Assembly: GCF_035083965.1 (NCBI RefSeq)
Contig: NC_089732.1
Coordinates: 3,549,383-3,613,382 of the forward strand
Origin: Branchiostoma lanceolatum
Lineage: Eukaryota; Chordata; Leptocardii; Amphioxiformes; Branchiostomatidae
DNA length: 64,000 bases
Direction: 5' to 3'
Every line of letters starts with the position of its first letter. Within the stretch, counting starts at the first letter, position 1. A program made the translations under genes and the position numbers. Positions 1 to 10,487 of this stretch are shown here, piece after piece. Under the pieces are notes generated by a model. That model saw only the letters and a program-made list of their open reading frames with translations, did not search any database and was not told where the DNA came from.

Positions 1-60
1 TGTATACAACAGATCTATGGTTAGTTAAAATCTAGAAGCAGATCAAAAGATAATTGGTGC

Positions 61-1025
61 CTACATAGCAGCAATGGTATGACTATGACTGTTACTTGAA
101 TTACGCCTATGCAATAAGCGTACTAAACTCTCGCGAGCAACCACGAGAGCGAAGACGATGCAGTGACACAGGGGGACTGCCACTAGCACCCCCAGGACAG
201 CTACAATAGCGGCTAGAGCAGGGTTACCCCCGTAGTCAATGTAGGGGTAGATGAAGGGATAGTCATACAACCCCCTTCCACCTGCGGCCCAATAGACGAC
301 AGTAAAGAGAATGTAAACAAACCCAAAGGTCGAAGGGTAAACAAAATGTAGCAGTCGGCATGGCAGACCGCTGACCATTACGTCTATCACTATGGTAACG
401 GAATTTACGGCGTGCATGAGGATGCTAAGAGCGCTAAGATCGTTTCTTAGCAACGACCAGAACAAAATCGTGATGCCAATTCCCCCGCAGAAGGCTAAAT
501 TGTACAAGACCCAACAAAGCTTGTAATACCACGGTAGTGGCAGGGTTTGGGTGGAGTCTTGGCCGACGCTCGTTTGGGCTGTTTCGATGCCTCTGGTGGT
601 GAGTTGAATGGTAGATCCCGTCTCCATGACAACATCAGACGACAGGCGGTTGTCGTCCGATGCTCCATACAGGGAACGAGAGTTGTTGTAGTCAGCAAAG
701 CAGAGTGCGGCGCTCACTATGGTGTGGAGTGTGAGGAGGATGTAGCCCCATGTAGTCAGGAATATCAAAGCTAAAGTTAGTTGAGGGAGGTCAACCAGGG
801 CTCCGAGTATAGTGGAGAAAGCTATCACCTGGTACAAACATACTGCAACTCGGTACAGCACGAATGGCAGCTGGTTACTGAGCCACTGAAATAACAAAGA
901 AAAGGGTCCGATAAACACCAAGTAATTCTTAATGTCTTGTCTCTGTGTATGTGTGTGTGTGTGTGTCGGTATGTGTGTATATGTCACAAAAACAGATTTA
1001 TTTTCTACACACACACACACACACA

Positions 1026-1065
<40 letters not shown>

Positions 1066-1448
1066 GCGCACACAAACAAACCCACACGCTCAGAAATATC
1101 CAGGTCAACTTATAGAGCCTGTACATGTTGTAAGTAAGGAAACTTTCCTTGTTGTTTTTTCCGGCCTGCCGACATATCATTGCCCTTCCTTATATTTGCC
1201 AAGGCCTCCTTGTATAGGAGGCTTATTCGTTCCCTGCCAGAACGATTAAATCCACGCTGGATGAAACCACTATTTAAAACGCTTCCTGTCCCTGGCTCTC
1301 TAGTACTCATATTTAAATTCTCAAACCTTGTCCCCAACAACAGCAACAGCAAACTTACCGGCGTTCTGGTAAACACGTGACGGTTGTTGTGTGTCAGCCC
1401 GAACGACTGCAGGCGAAATTCGCTTCTCATTCGCTGTCTACAACTCAT
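61..1448 (-). CDS. rost: Rolling stone-like membrane protein, copy 1 (2 exons)
   Basis: Two exons, complement(join(61..885,1359..1448)), 304 residues. Exon 1 is exactly 90 bp (30 codons, ATG at 1446-1448, starts MSCRQRMRSEF and ends FTRTP) and ends in phase 0 at a GTAAGT donor; exon 2 begins WLSNQLPF after a TTTGTTATTTCAG acceptor. The same 30-codon exon 1 and the W-[LMF]-S start of exon 2 recur in the other three copies, which fixes the model. Six or so hydrophobic segments are visible, with family motifs LPWYYKLCWVLYN, LPCRLLHFVYPS, VYWAAGG, IDYGGNPALA and VPLCHCIVFALVVARE. The Rost family is named from the Drosophila protein needed for myoblast fusion; what the amphioxus members do is not known. 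A long CA/TG tract fills the single intron. It is the most divergent of the four copies, and no TGACGTCA is seen upstream. Confidence 0.9.
944..1062. repeat. Facing TG and CA microsatellites in Rost copy 1 intron
   Basis: A (TG)n tract at about 944-967 is followed, after 39 bases, by a (CA)n tract at 1007-1062. Being complementary in the same strand, the two tracts could pair as a cruciform or RNA hairpin inside the intron. Open frames through them (Cys-Val or Thr-His repeats) are artefacts. Confidence 0.9.
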
Positions 1449-2117
1449 CTTGACCTCTGAGAAGATTTCAGCGCCGTTCGTTTGTAGGTTACGCCGTGTT
1501 TCCAGGTTATAAAGGTGTCATGTGACATCGGAACATGAGGTTATTGTGTGCACTCTGGTATGAGACCGACTTAGATGCAAAGCAGTGACGTATAGACAAA
1601 TATGTAGTATCCAGGCAGGAATGTGTCTCCAGATTGTTTTGCATGCCTTTTTTGCGTCTTCATTGCAATTGTCTGTCTTTCGATTGATAGGTTGTAGGTA
1701 GAGGCGAATAAGGGAGAAAGCGCATGACAATTTGACAATGTATAGATGTATATCTGTACACTATCCTTGTTTTGTGTGACCAGTACTTAACCAGTGGGTA
1801 TATGTGTACAATAAATATTGAATACCGCAAGAAATTTAAAAGAACTGTAACATTTCTTCATGTACATGTATGATCGACCTCAATGGTAGAAACAATTTGT
1901 TGGAAATAATGCTCTCCTATTTGACTCGTTTACGAAATGTTACTGTTCTGTCTTCAGCAACAGGCAAACAAAGAGCAAACACTTATGACACTGCTGACCT
2001 CATGGTAACCCCTAGTAAACGGTTTACTGACAAACACAGGGTTTACTTTGGGCCCCCTCTCACTGGACCCGCGACACGTATACGTACCGGGATTTTCCTG
2101 TATTTTTGGCGGATACT

Positions 2118-2166
2118 GACTGATACTGACGGATACAGGCGGATACAGGCGGATACAGGCGGATCC
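2118..2166. repeat. 10-bp tandem repeat (GGATACAGGC)
   Basis: Three perfect units of GGATACAGGC are flanked by degenerate units (GATACTGACT, GATACTGACG, GGATCCAACG). It stands alone in the intergenic stretch. Confidence 0.85.
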
Positions 2167-2255
2167 AACGTAACTTATGGATCCACCAAATCCGCACCGG
2201 GATCGGGAATATTTCCGGAGGAATCCCTGTACGAGGCCATTTCGTGCAGAAGGGA

Positions 2256-2320
2256 CTTTTGGGATCAAATAGAACTTATGTAACTGGGCCAGTTACATAA
2301 GTTATATTTGATCCCAAAAG
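2256..2320. repeat. Near-perfect 65-bp palindrome
   Basis: Arms 2256-2287 and 2289-2320 are reverse complements over 32 bases with one mismatch, around a single central G at 2288. This would make a very tight hairpin or cruciform. No terminal duplication was found beside it. Confidence 0.9.
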
Positions 2321-3029
2321 CCCCCTCTCACTGGCCATGGAGCTCTTTGGCTTGAAGTGCCGCAAATTATTCATCAAAAGATAAAGACAGAGAAAATACT
2401 GAAAATACTATATATGGAAATATATTATTCAAGTTGGTTCTATCTAGGCTAACCTATCGAGCTAATGTGCTTTCCAAGCCGTTTTGACATGTCAAAAATC
2501 AGGTACATTATTATAATAATAACTTTATTGCAAGTTCATGCCCGAAGGCTAATTGCAGACAAACAAATACATGGATATACATGGGAATCGACATAGTTAT
2601 CTAGTCTACTGTGAAAGTTCTATGTTAACTAAGGTTGACTATGGTTGGGTTTGACTTCTTTTTTTAAGGCAGTGAAAAATGATCTGTCGAAAAACAAATG
2701 AAATGTGAAGATAAGATAAGATGTCGAAAAACAGGTGAAATTTTCAAAAAACAGTTGAAATATTAAGGTTCTTTTTAGACGAAGAACATTGCATTTCTAA
2801 GTATTGTGTTGATTATATTGGTATTATCTAATCAAAATACACATTGACACCCCATTTTAGCTTTTCACCTTTTATATCACATGCAAAGAATAAACGAGGT
2901 AAATCTTACTATAGTTGTTTCACAAAGCTAAGAAACAACGGACAGAATAAAGTGAATTGAGGGATTCCAAATCGGGAGACACGAGCCCGTATCTTACATG
3001 AGCTAAATCTGCCTGTACATTTGAAGATT

Positions 3030-3135
3030 GGCTATATCAGAACCAATATGTTCCGGGTTCGATATCATGCTCACCATGCCCCGACTGTGTGCCGTATGGG
3101 AAAAGCACTATACACGACCTTCGAATTCCCTTGCG
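3030..3135 (+). mobile_element. Degraded tRNA-derived SINE
   Basis: A B-box-like GGGTTCGATATC near 3055 is followed by a conserved tail (GGGAAAAGCACTATACACGA) that matches the better preserved SINE at about 4608-4645. The tRNA-like head is mostly lost. Confidence 0.55.
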
Positions 3136-4047
3136 GTGGCGTAACGCCCACCGAGCCTCTTTAGCTAATCTGTCTAGAAGTTTGCCAAAAAACTCACTAT
3201 GGATTTAGTGGTCGATGTGCCAACATCTAGAACATTTACCACAAAGAGCCGTACACTTGTCATTATGATATGATTTCTTAGTATTCCCCAACTGTAACTG
3301 AAAATGGATTCCTTGCCTAAGGTGAGATCTCTGAAAAGTCACCCCGTACTTTTTCGTGTTTTGTTCGTTTTTTAACAATGGCCAAGGGCAAAGCTAAGAG
3401 GCCGCTTGAGGACACTGAACTGCTTGCTCAATAGTCACAAGACTGTGCTGTTTCTTTAATTCATCTCTACCTTTGTATTGTATATTTTGTTGTTGATAAG
3501 TTGCTCAATAGTCACAAGACGTAAAGACCACTTCATCCATCGATGTTGTGGGTTACATGAGTAAGACTATGAAAGCATCTCTCTCCCTAAACTTATAAAT
3601 CAAAAACATCATTATTGAGACAAGCTCGATTAACTGAAAGTGAGGGCTAACTAACAACATGGGAGAAGCAGGGGTTACGAAGGCTGCTCGGGAAATTCCT
3701 TACTCTAATGGTTTTGATCCACTCACACCGAGATGGAACCCTACTCTTTTCGAAAACCGTGGCTCTTCTCAACGTCCCATCCGAGGGACGTCCCTTACCT
3801 AAGCTAGGTACTCATCTGTTTGTTTTGTTCACGGCTCCAACCACTACCTTCGTCGCAATCCTAGTGAATGTTTATTGATATGTTGTTTTGGTATCAAATG
3901 TCTACCTACCAGACACAAGCTGCCCCAAGCAAAGCTATGAATTTATTAAAGGCGTGTTGATTTGTCTGAGTCGCATTTGTGTCAGGTCGTAGAATCACCA
4001 GACACGATACCCGGAGAAACAGTAAACAGTGGAGGAACGTTCCTGCG

Positions 4048-7000
4048 ATGACAACAGGTAAGAGCAAGTTTGTTGGTGTTGCTGCACATTATGAAAATGA
4101 CAGATGAATCGGAAGAAATGTATTTATAGATTACTTATACTTTATGAATGTGGTGCAACCGACGGTGAACCAAAGCTTGCTGGCGCGTGAATAGTGATAT
4201 GCGCATATACGTACGTGCAAACTAATACGGAGGTAAGAAAAAGCTTCAAAGTTAAATGTTATGGGAATGTTTCGTCTTTGGCGTTTGTTTCCGGCTATGG
4301 TGAAAGAAATAGAATTAAAACTCGGCATCTAAGTGTTGGGAGAAATGTAATTGTAGCAACCGCCGGATGAATTGGTCGCTACGGTCCCATTTTTCGAATG
4401 ATTCTATGTCAAAGGAGTCGATAAGGATATATGGCAATCTTTCATGTCTCAAGATCACTGAGTTTGATACGACAGGTCCAAGGTTATTCCAAGAAGACCC
4501 TCATGCGGGTTCATGTGGCGCAAATGAGGGCTCGTGTAGCGTAATGACAGGGTGTTTGGCCCGGAACCCAGTGGTCCAGGGTTCAAATCCCCCTGACGCC
4601 ACCGATGTTGTGCCATTGGGAAAGGCACTCTACACGACTTTTTCCTCACTCCACCCAGGTGTACAAATGAGGAAAGCTGTGTGAAGAGACTTTCCCAAGA
4701 ACATAACGCCTTGCCAGGAGTGCCACGAATCGAATCCGTGTACTCTCGATCTCGTGTTCATCAGCTCTATTGTGGCTTGAATCGAAGGTTATCATTCTAG
4801 GAAATTCAACAAAACTTAGGAAACCAGTACAAAAATAACACATCATGTTCACAAACGGAACGGTGTATTCTTTAAACCGTAGCCAACATATGCAAACAAG
4901 GAACTGAATGAATAGGTGCATTTTCTCATGCGACCACGCATTTCAGTTCAAAGCAATGAACATGTACAGAACATTTTCCCGCAAGACTCTACAATGATTC
5001 TGTGGCTAAGGTCTCTTACTAGAAAAGTCTCCGGCTGTCTTGGTTGATTCAAATAATGTACAATGTAAAGAAGTTGGCTTGTTATTGTTTGATATGTTTA
5101 ACAACCCATTGTAACAAACAATAATTCAGGGAGGCACAGACCATTGCCTACGTATGTAAGTTTGTCTTAGATAAATAAAGAATAAAAACGTGTCGTCCAC
5201 AGAAGTACCAGTCTCGTCACCGGTTACCTGGCATGACGTCGTCGATGGAACTGCCGGCATGATTCCCAACCCGATGTACGGCCGGAGAGCTGGTATGTTT
5301 GTTTGTTTTTTATTTTTTTTATTTTTTTATTTCATAGCCGGTAAGCCTCCTCAAGGCAAAACACGCCAGAGTTGTACTGTAAGTACAAGCTGTGTAAAAC
5401 AAGACTTACCCGCTTGAACTACTTACACCTGGAATGATACTCTTCAACATGTTGAAGGCGGCTGGAAGAAAAAAGAAGAAGAAGAAGGATCTCCCCTTTT
5501 TATCGATTAGTGCAGTGGGTTGTTCAAAGTGCTTGAGGTGTGGCCGCAAACACAGGACCTTCTCCTTTAACTCCTGTTCGAATGGATGTCACCAGCCGAA
5601 GCTACGTAAACCGTTTCACCTAAAGTATGTAGAGTGCGGAAAAAAGGTGCATTTCCCATGGCCAAATGCACAATATTGAGGACTATCAAGGATTCGAGTC
5701 CAGGACCTTGAGATTCTAAGTCAACAACCCTGACTACAAGACGACCTTGTCAACGAAGTGGTCTAAGACGAATCTTTCATACGGGAATTTAATTTTAAAG
5801 CCGGGTCGATGAAAAATCACACATTTCTTTGATGCGACAGAATACCTCAACAAAGATGAAGAATGCAAGCACGTAAATATCTTAACAGATCGGCCGGAAG
5901 CAACAGGCTAGAAACTAGGCCACGCGAAACGACAGAAATGGCGATCTGATGAATATTCTCAGCCACGGGCTGATTGTCTGGAACGGTAATCTCTTCAAGC
6001 TCTGGAGATCACCATCTGACGGAATTACATGATATGTTTTTCTCCAGCTTACACAAACGGATTACATATAGTTTGACCCGAAAGGGTTAAATGTAGCTTG
6101 ACACGAAAAGGTGAAATTTAGCATGACTCGAAAAGGTGAAATTAGCATGACACGAAAAGGTGATATTTAGCATGACACAAAATGGTCAAATATAGTTTGG
6201 CAGGAAATGTGAAATTTAGTATCACACGAATTGGTCAAATATAGCTTGACACAAAATCGTCAAATTTAGCATGGCACATAAGGGTCAAATATAGCTCGAC
6301 ACGAAAAGGCCATATACAGCTGGAGACGAAAAGGTCAAATTTAGATTTACACGAAAGGGTGAAATATAGCTTGACACGAAAAGTTCAAATTTGGCTTGAG
6401 ACGGAAGGGTAAGATATAGCTTGACCCGAAAGGGTCAAATATAGCTCGACATGAAATCGTTTGCACTTCAGTTAACTTGCCCTGTTCCTCCTCCCTCAGA
6501 TCTCCCCCCGACCCCGCCGAAAGAGCGCGGGCTCTCCTGTAAGGCCGGGAAGACGTCGTGCGTTCTGTGGGCGTGCCTGGGCACCGCCGCCATGCTCATC
6601 TGCGTCACAGGCAAGTTTTAATCACGTGACTATGACGTCACATTGTCCGCCATGTTGAATTGTTAAACTTGGGCGTTGCTATAGAAGCATTACTGATACT
6701 ATTCTATGTACAACGAATATTCATATTCCATTTTCTGTTCTTTCCAAGAGACCACCATTATACTGAATACTACAATGTAGCGGCTACTGATACGTCTAAG
6801 AGATGACGTCACGTGTGCAAAAATACATCATTGGCTGCCAGTGAGATATATAGTAAAAAACAACATCAATATGATTTGACAGTTACTGGTATTCGATAAT
6901 GCTGTGTTGCCCTTAAGAAAGTACTTATTCGTTTTACGGGTTTCTGACAGTAGCCCGTACGAAAACTGCCGATGCCTGTTGGAAAAAAACATTCCCGACG

Positions 7001-7354
7001 ATCGCTGCAACGGATGCAGCGAAATCTGGCGTTTTTTGTACATTGATCAAAATTTTTAATCAGAGAATAAGATGCAAAAAAATACTATTTCCTGTTAGAA
7101 TATTAACTTTGCTCCTGTGATGTTTGCAGCCGTGGTTTTTGCGATGATCCACCACCTTCAGAATCGCGTTATGATCGTGGAGAACCGGATGACTGACCTG
7201 GAACGTGAGTAGCAGCGTTTGGCTGTCTTAAACAGGAAGAACTGAATCTCTTGTCTCAAGAAATAGCGCACGAAGTTTAAATGTATGGGCGATATAGAGC
7301 AATGGAGAGGGGGGTCGAATTCACGCACACTCACACACACACGCACACACACAC

Positions 7355-7389
<35 letters not shown>

Positions 7390-8167
7390 CCACGTGATGA
7401 TGTAAAAGTTTCCTTGTGACTTCTTGCTCTAATCCTTATTGTAAGTACATGATCCTATTCACAGGATCTCTGCTTGGTGAAGATCCATCTTCCAGCCCTC
7501 TGCGACACGTTCTTCCGTCCGGTCATAAAAACGCTCAGAAAAACCCTCGGTCTGTGGGCAACCCTGAGTCCGGGGCCTTTGGTTAGTTTGTTCTTGCTAA
7601 ATCGCCTTTTGCTTTTAGCGATAGCGTAGAGGCGAGGGCACGGAAAGAAAGAAACAGAGTAAACTCATTTTTTCAACCATGGCGTTCTCAGTTTTGAGTT
7701 TTCCAGATTTTGTATCTTGATTACGTTGATATGGCCTTCGTGCCTAATGAAAGTTTACTGTCTTGTCTGATTACGTCCCTTCCGAAGGACTCTCCCGCGG
7801 ACGCTTTTGTCAGCTTGCTTTCATTTAAGCTACAGGTACATCCCTCTGATTGCCTAAGCCTACACCATTATGTTTCCTTCTTGATGAAATGTACCTTTGT
7901 CCAATTTTAGATGCACTTGGTCCATCAGACCTTCGCCGAGAGCAAGGACCGGTCGGCCCGCCGGCTCCTGGCGGGGAGCCCGGTGTTGTTGGCCCGCGTG
8001 ACGATTATGGGATGCCCGGTTCCGTTTTTCTCAACCCTCTCGAGCTCCGTACCACTACTTCCCCTCCCATTGCCACGGTGGCCGTCAAGAAGATTCACCA
8101 AGATGGAGAAGTGTCGTCAAATCTAAAGGGTAAATTACATGGACTACGAATGTATGTGTATAAATAT

Positions 8168-8204
<37 letters not shown>

Positions 8205-8727
8205 CCTGTGTGTGTGTGTATGTATATGTGTGTGTGTGTATGTGTATGTGTGTGTTTGTGTGTGTTTGTGTATGTGTGTGTGTGTGTATATGTGTGTGTG
8301 TATGTGCATGTGTATGTGTGTGTGTTTGTGTGTGTTTGTGTGTGTGTGTGTGTGTATATGTGTATGTATGTATGTGTATGTGCATGTGTATGTGTTTGTG
8401 TGTGTTTGTGTATGTGTGTGTGTGTATATGTGTATGTATGTATGTGTATGTGCATGTGTATGTGTTTGTGTGTGTGTGTGTGTGTGTTTGTGTGTGTGTA
8501 GTTTTGTGGTAGTATCTGAATCTCAATTAGTCAATTGGACAACTGGTATATATGTATAGCAGTGCAACACACCAACTTCGTAGGAACGCTTCGTATATTG
8601 CTAAGAAACTAGTAAAGGTGAAAATTCTTTCTTTTATTGCCCAGTATCCGAAGGTTCCGGAGACGTGGACGGTGGGCAAGACGAAGGGCACTTCGATTCA
8701 GAAGGTATATTTGGCCCATTTCACTGA
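4048..8727 (+). CDS. Type II membrane protein with short collagen-like segment
   Basis: Seven exons: 4048-4057, 5203-5292, 6500-6610, 7130-7204, 7465-7581, 7911-8129, 8645-8727; 234 residues. Every intron is phase 1 and the total length divides by three, which supports the chain although exon 1 (MTT plus one base) is tiny and less certain. Order: cytoplasmic tail with an NPMYGRR tyrosine motif and a PPTPPKERG stretch; one hydrophobic segment (VLWACLGTAAMLICVTAVVF); a short heptad-like helix (HHLQNRVMIVENRMTDLER); a polar linker; a short broken Gly-X-Y run (GPVGPPAPGGEPGVVGP); and an acidic Gly-rich tail ending GIFGPFH. With no signal peptide the C-terminus should be outside, as in gliomedin/MARCO-like collagens, but no olfactomedin, SRCR or lectin domain follows. 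The intron after exon 3 uses a GC donor (AG|GCAAGT). I do not recognise a named orthologue. The last exon may have an alternative donor at 8705 (GTATAT) leading to unseen exons. Confidence 0.72.
4530..4675 (+). mobile_element. tRNA-derived SINE in intron 1
   Basis: An A-box-like TAGCGTAATGACAGG (about 4537-4551) and a B box GGTTCAAATCC (4580-4590) sit at tRNA spacing, followed by a non-tRNA tail with CATTGGGAAAGGCACTCTAC and CTCCACCCAGGTG. The intact Pol III boxes mark it as a SINE, not a functional tRNA: the acceptor stem does not close. Confidence 0.75.
5640..5762 (-). mobile_element. tRNA-derived SINE, reverse orientation, in intron 2
   Basis: Read on the minus strand there is an A-box-like TAGTCAGGGTTG (5725-5736) and a B box GGACTCGAATCC (5690-5701), followed by a GGCCATGGGAAATGCACC-type tail. 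It is a different SINE family from the copy at 4530. Confidence 0.65.
6064..6455. repeat. ~25-bp minisatellite of hairpin units (about 15 copies)
   Basis: Fifteen or so degenerate units with consensus AGCTTGACACGAAAAGGTCA plus AATAT fill the 3' part of intron 2. Each unit is itself an inverted repeat; the cleanest copies read TTGACCCGAAAGGGTCAA, a 7-bp stem with a GAAA loop. Many units contain AGGTCA or TGACCC, the half-site of nuclear receptors. It ends about 45 bp before exon 3. Confidence 0.88.
6633..6811. promoter_or_regulatory. Two CRE palindromes (TGACGTCA) in intron 3
   Basis: Exact TGACGTCA at 6633-6640 and 6804-6811. The octamer is the consensus site for CREB/ATF factors. Whether either site is used is unknown; they are part of a window-wide excess of this octamer. 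Confidence 0.5.
7323..7389. repeat. (CA)n microsatellite in intron 4
   Basis: Imperfect CA repeat with a few CG interruptions, between exons 4 and 5 of the collagen-like gene. Confidence 0.9.
8164..8500. repeat. Long degenerate (TG)n tract in intron 6
   Basis: About 340 bp of TG repeat broken by TATG, TTTG and GCGCGC runs, with internal higher-order copies (TGTATGTGCATGTGTATGTG occurs several times). It begins only 35 bp after the exon 6 donor and, being alternating purine-pyrimidine, is a good Z-DNA former. Confidence 0.92.
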
Positions 8728-9835
8728 CTCCGGAATCGAAGGGGAGACGTGACGTAGAGCGTGACGTCATCGTGATGTCATCTGTGCGTCCGACGCCATC
8801 TTGGTGTTCTATTCGCATATCAGCGACTCTTAGCGCGAGCGTTTCTAGACATTTAGAGAGCGGGAGTGGCTATTCGTATCTGTACATGTAGTGTGATTGC
8901 CCGTAAAGCCGCAATGCTAGTTGGTTGAATCTGTTAACCAGAAAACCATGTATGTTTTGACTTTATAACTATTAGCAGACTTTTTTTTCATTCTAACAAT
9001 ACTATCAATGCCCTGATAAAGAAATACGCACAATCAATGTTAATCAAACACCTTAAAAGTTTGTAACTCCTACTACTTAAAAGAATCGTGAAAATCTAGT
9101 GATGCGTTCTCGTTTGAGTTTTAATTCTGACTTGCCAGACTTAGATTAAGTACTCAATTTTCGTTTTTCCAACTACAAGTCACAAGGCATTTAAGTAGTG
9201 CGGAAATCAGAGATACTTAACGTATACGTATATGTTACTTAATGATGAGATAGAAATTGCCGGAATAAGGAAACGTAAGTACTTAATGATGATACGGTAA
9301 TTTGCATGTAACATAATGATGTCACGCTAATTCTCATATAACTTGAAAGAAAGGTAACAATTTACATATACGTTAATGGGGAGATGTCGCATTTCATATT
9401 ACTCATTTCTTATAACAAATGACATAGAACTTAATTACTGATAATCAATCTAAAATTGACATGTTTTGAAAATGGTTTTCATTGACACATAACCTAATAG
9501 TAGAGGATAATTAACATAAAACGATGATGCTATATATACTTTTGGACGCACAACTCAACAATGATAGATATTCATAAACATAGAGCTTATTTATAGACGC
9601 CAATGATCACGTCGACAGAACGTAATCCTTTATGGTCGTGTTCGGTTATTTAAGGTTAATGTCTCGCACATAGGTTCATTTAGTTGTGTCCAAAAACATG
9701 TTTCATGCAACGGCTATAACTTTGATGCGTCATTGACCAAAGAGGACAAAAGAGAATCGGCATTTATAATAGGTTTGAATAGTAGGCTAATTACCGTATA
9801 CGCATTACGTTCTGACGACGTGCCCTGCCAATGCG
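8728..9835. other. 3' flank and intergenic DNA, no gene seen
   Basis: AT-rich sequence after the collagen-like stop codon. An exact TGACGTCA lies at 8762-8769. Between about 9190 and 9440 loosely repeated phrases (ACTTAATGATGA, TAACATAATGATGTCA, CATATAAC) suggest a decayed tandem repeat. Nothing codes. Confidence 0.5.
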
Positions 9836-9995
9836 TTAGCCTCTTCTCACTCGATGTACTAACTTCTCGCGAGCAACGGCGAGAACGAAAACAATCACGT
9901 AACATAAAGGAACCACCAATACAGCGCTAATCGTTACCATGGTAACGGCCAGACCAGGGTGTTCACCGTAGTCCAAGATGCTGATTTGTGGATCG
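9836..9995 (-). pseudogene. rost: Truncated rolling stone relic
   Basis: The minus strand reads ILDYGEHPGLAVTMV, VPLCYVIVFVLAVAREK and ends HRVRRG-stop at 9836-9838. This is the last ~50 residues of the Rost family (compare VLDYGANPGLAVGI and APLCHGIVFGLALARD in copy 2). Homology stops at about 9985-9995, where unrelated sequence with two ATCGCCCGA-type phrases begins, so roughly 85% of exon 2 and all of exon 1 are missing. No frameshift inside the remnant, so truncation may be fairly recent. It sits between copies 1 and 2, showing that the array once had at least five members. Confidence 0.85.
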
Positions 9996-10075
9996 CCCGA
10001 AGCTCGCCGAATTTCAAAATCGCCCGAGCGTCGTCCGTATTTGAAAACTTAACCTAAACCAAAAAGTTGTTAATA

Positions 10076-10487
10076 CACCTTTCTCACGCGGCGGACATGA
10101 TAGAATGAAGACGAGGCCAATGAGGCAAAGAAGCAAAAATAATGTACAGATTTAGTTTTCCTCCTAAATCACATTAAGTTTTGAAATATGATATCCAAGT
10201 ATCAATATTACAACTAATGTAATGTACAAAAAAGATGCAGCAATTTAGAGCTTCGTTGACCGATCCCATAGTCTCCGCCCTCCTCTGTCAGAACGTAGAA
10301 ATGCAAAATAAAAACATAGAAATGCAAATATTTGACGGTCATGCAGCCACTTCCTCATTGGTCGATTCTCTAATTATCAGGTAATCATTGGCTAAACTGG
10401 TAATTGTGATTGACAGTTAGGATCGGTCTAATGTTTGCCACAAGGGCCTCGTTTTCATTCTATCATGGCCGCCGCGTGAGAAAGGTC
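10076..10487. mobile_element. 412-bp MITE with 43-bp terminal inverted repeats, TA target
   Basis: Arms 10076-10118 and 10445-10487 match as reverse complements at 40 of 43 positions (starts CACCTTTCTCACGCGGCGG, ends CCGCCGCGTGAGAAAGGTC) and are flanked by TA on both sides (10074-10075, 10488-10489). This is the pattern of a non-autonomous Tc1/mariner-type element. It has no coding capacity and lies just beyond the breakpoint of the Rost relic. Confidence 0.88.

Larger units (their letters stand above)
1449..4047. other. Intergenic stretch with scattered repeats
   Basis: No convincing gene. It is the upstream flank of Rost copy 1 (minus) and of the collagen-like gene (plus). It holds a short tandem repeat near 2118-2166, a 65-bp palindrome at 2256-2320, a 14-base direct repeat (CCCCCTCTCACTGG near 2053 and 2322), a degraded SINE around 3030-3135, and a 20-base direct repeat (TTGCTCAATAGTCACAAGAC near 3423 and 3502). 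Two short ATG frames (3378-3434, 18 residues; 3658-3801, 47 residues) were seen but have no recognisable similarity. Confidence 0.6.

Noticed and set aside
61..1071. Single open frame through the CA/TG tract and Rost exon 2
   Set aside because: The Cys-Val/Thr-His start is translated microsatellite; a clean acceptor at 886-887 and the conserved 30-codon first exon give the real structure.
3658..3801. 47-codon ATG frame (MGEAGVTKAAREIPYSNG...) and the 18-codon frame at 3378
   Set aside because: No splice partner, no recognisable similarity, repeat-rich surroundings; length is within chance.
4580..4590. tRNA gene (perfect B box at 4580)
   Set aside because: No cloverleaf closes and a SINE tail follows; the same tail occurs near 3090. 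It is a SINE.
5434..5679. 81-codon frame with CxxC-like cysteines (CSKCLRCGRKHRT)
   Set aside because: Lies in intron 2 of the collagen-like gene and overlaps a reverse SINE; the cysteine pattern is not a known zinc finger.
8085..8559. Several overlapping Cys-Val and Thr-His repeat frames
   Set aside because: They are six-frame translations of the (TG)n tract inside an intron.
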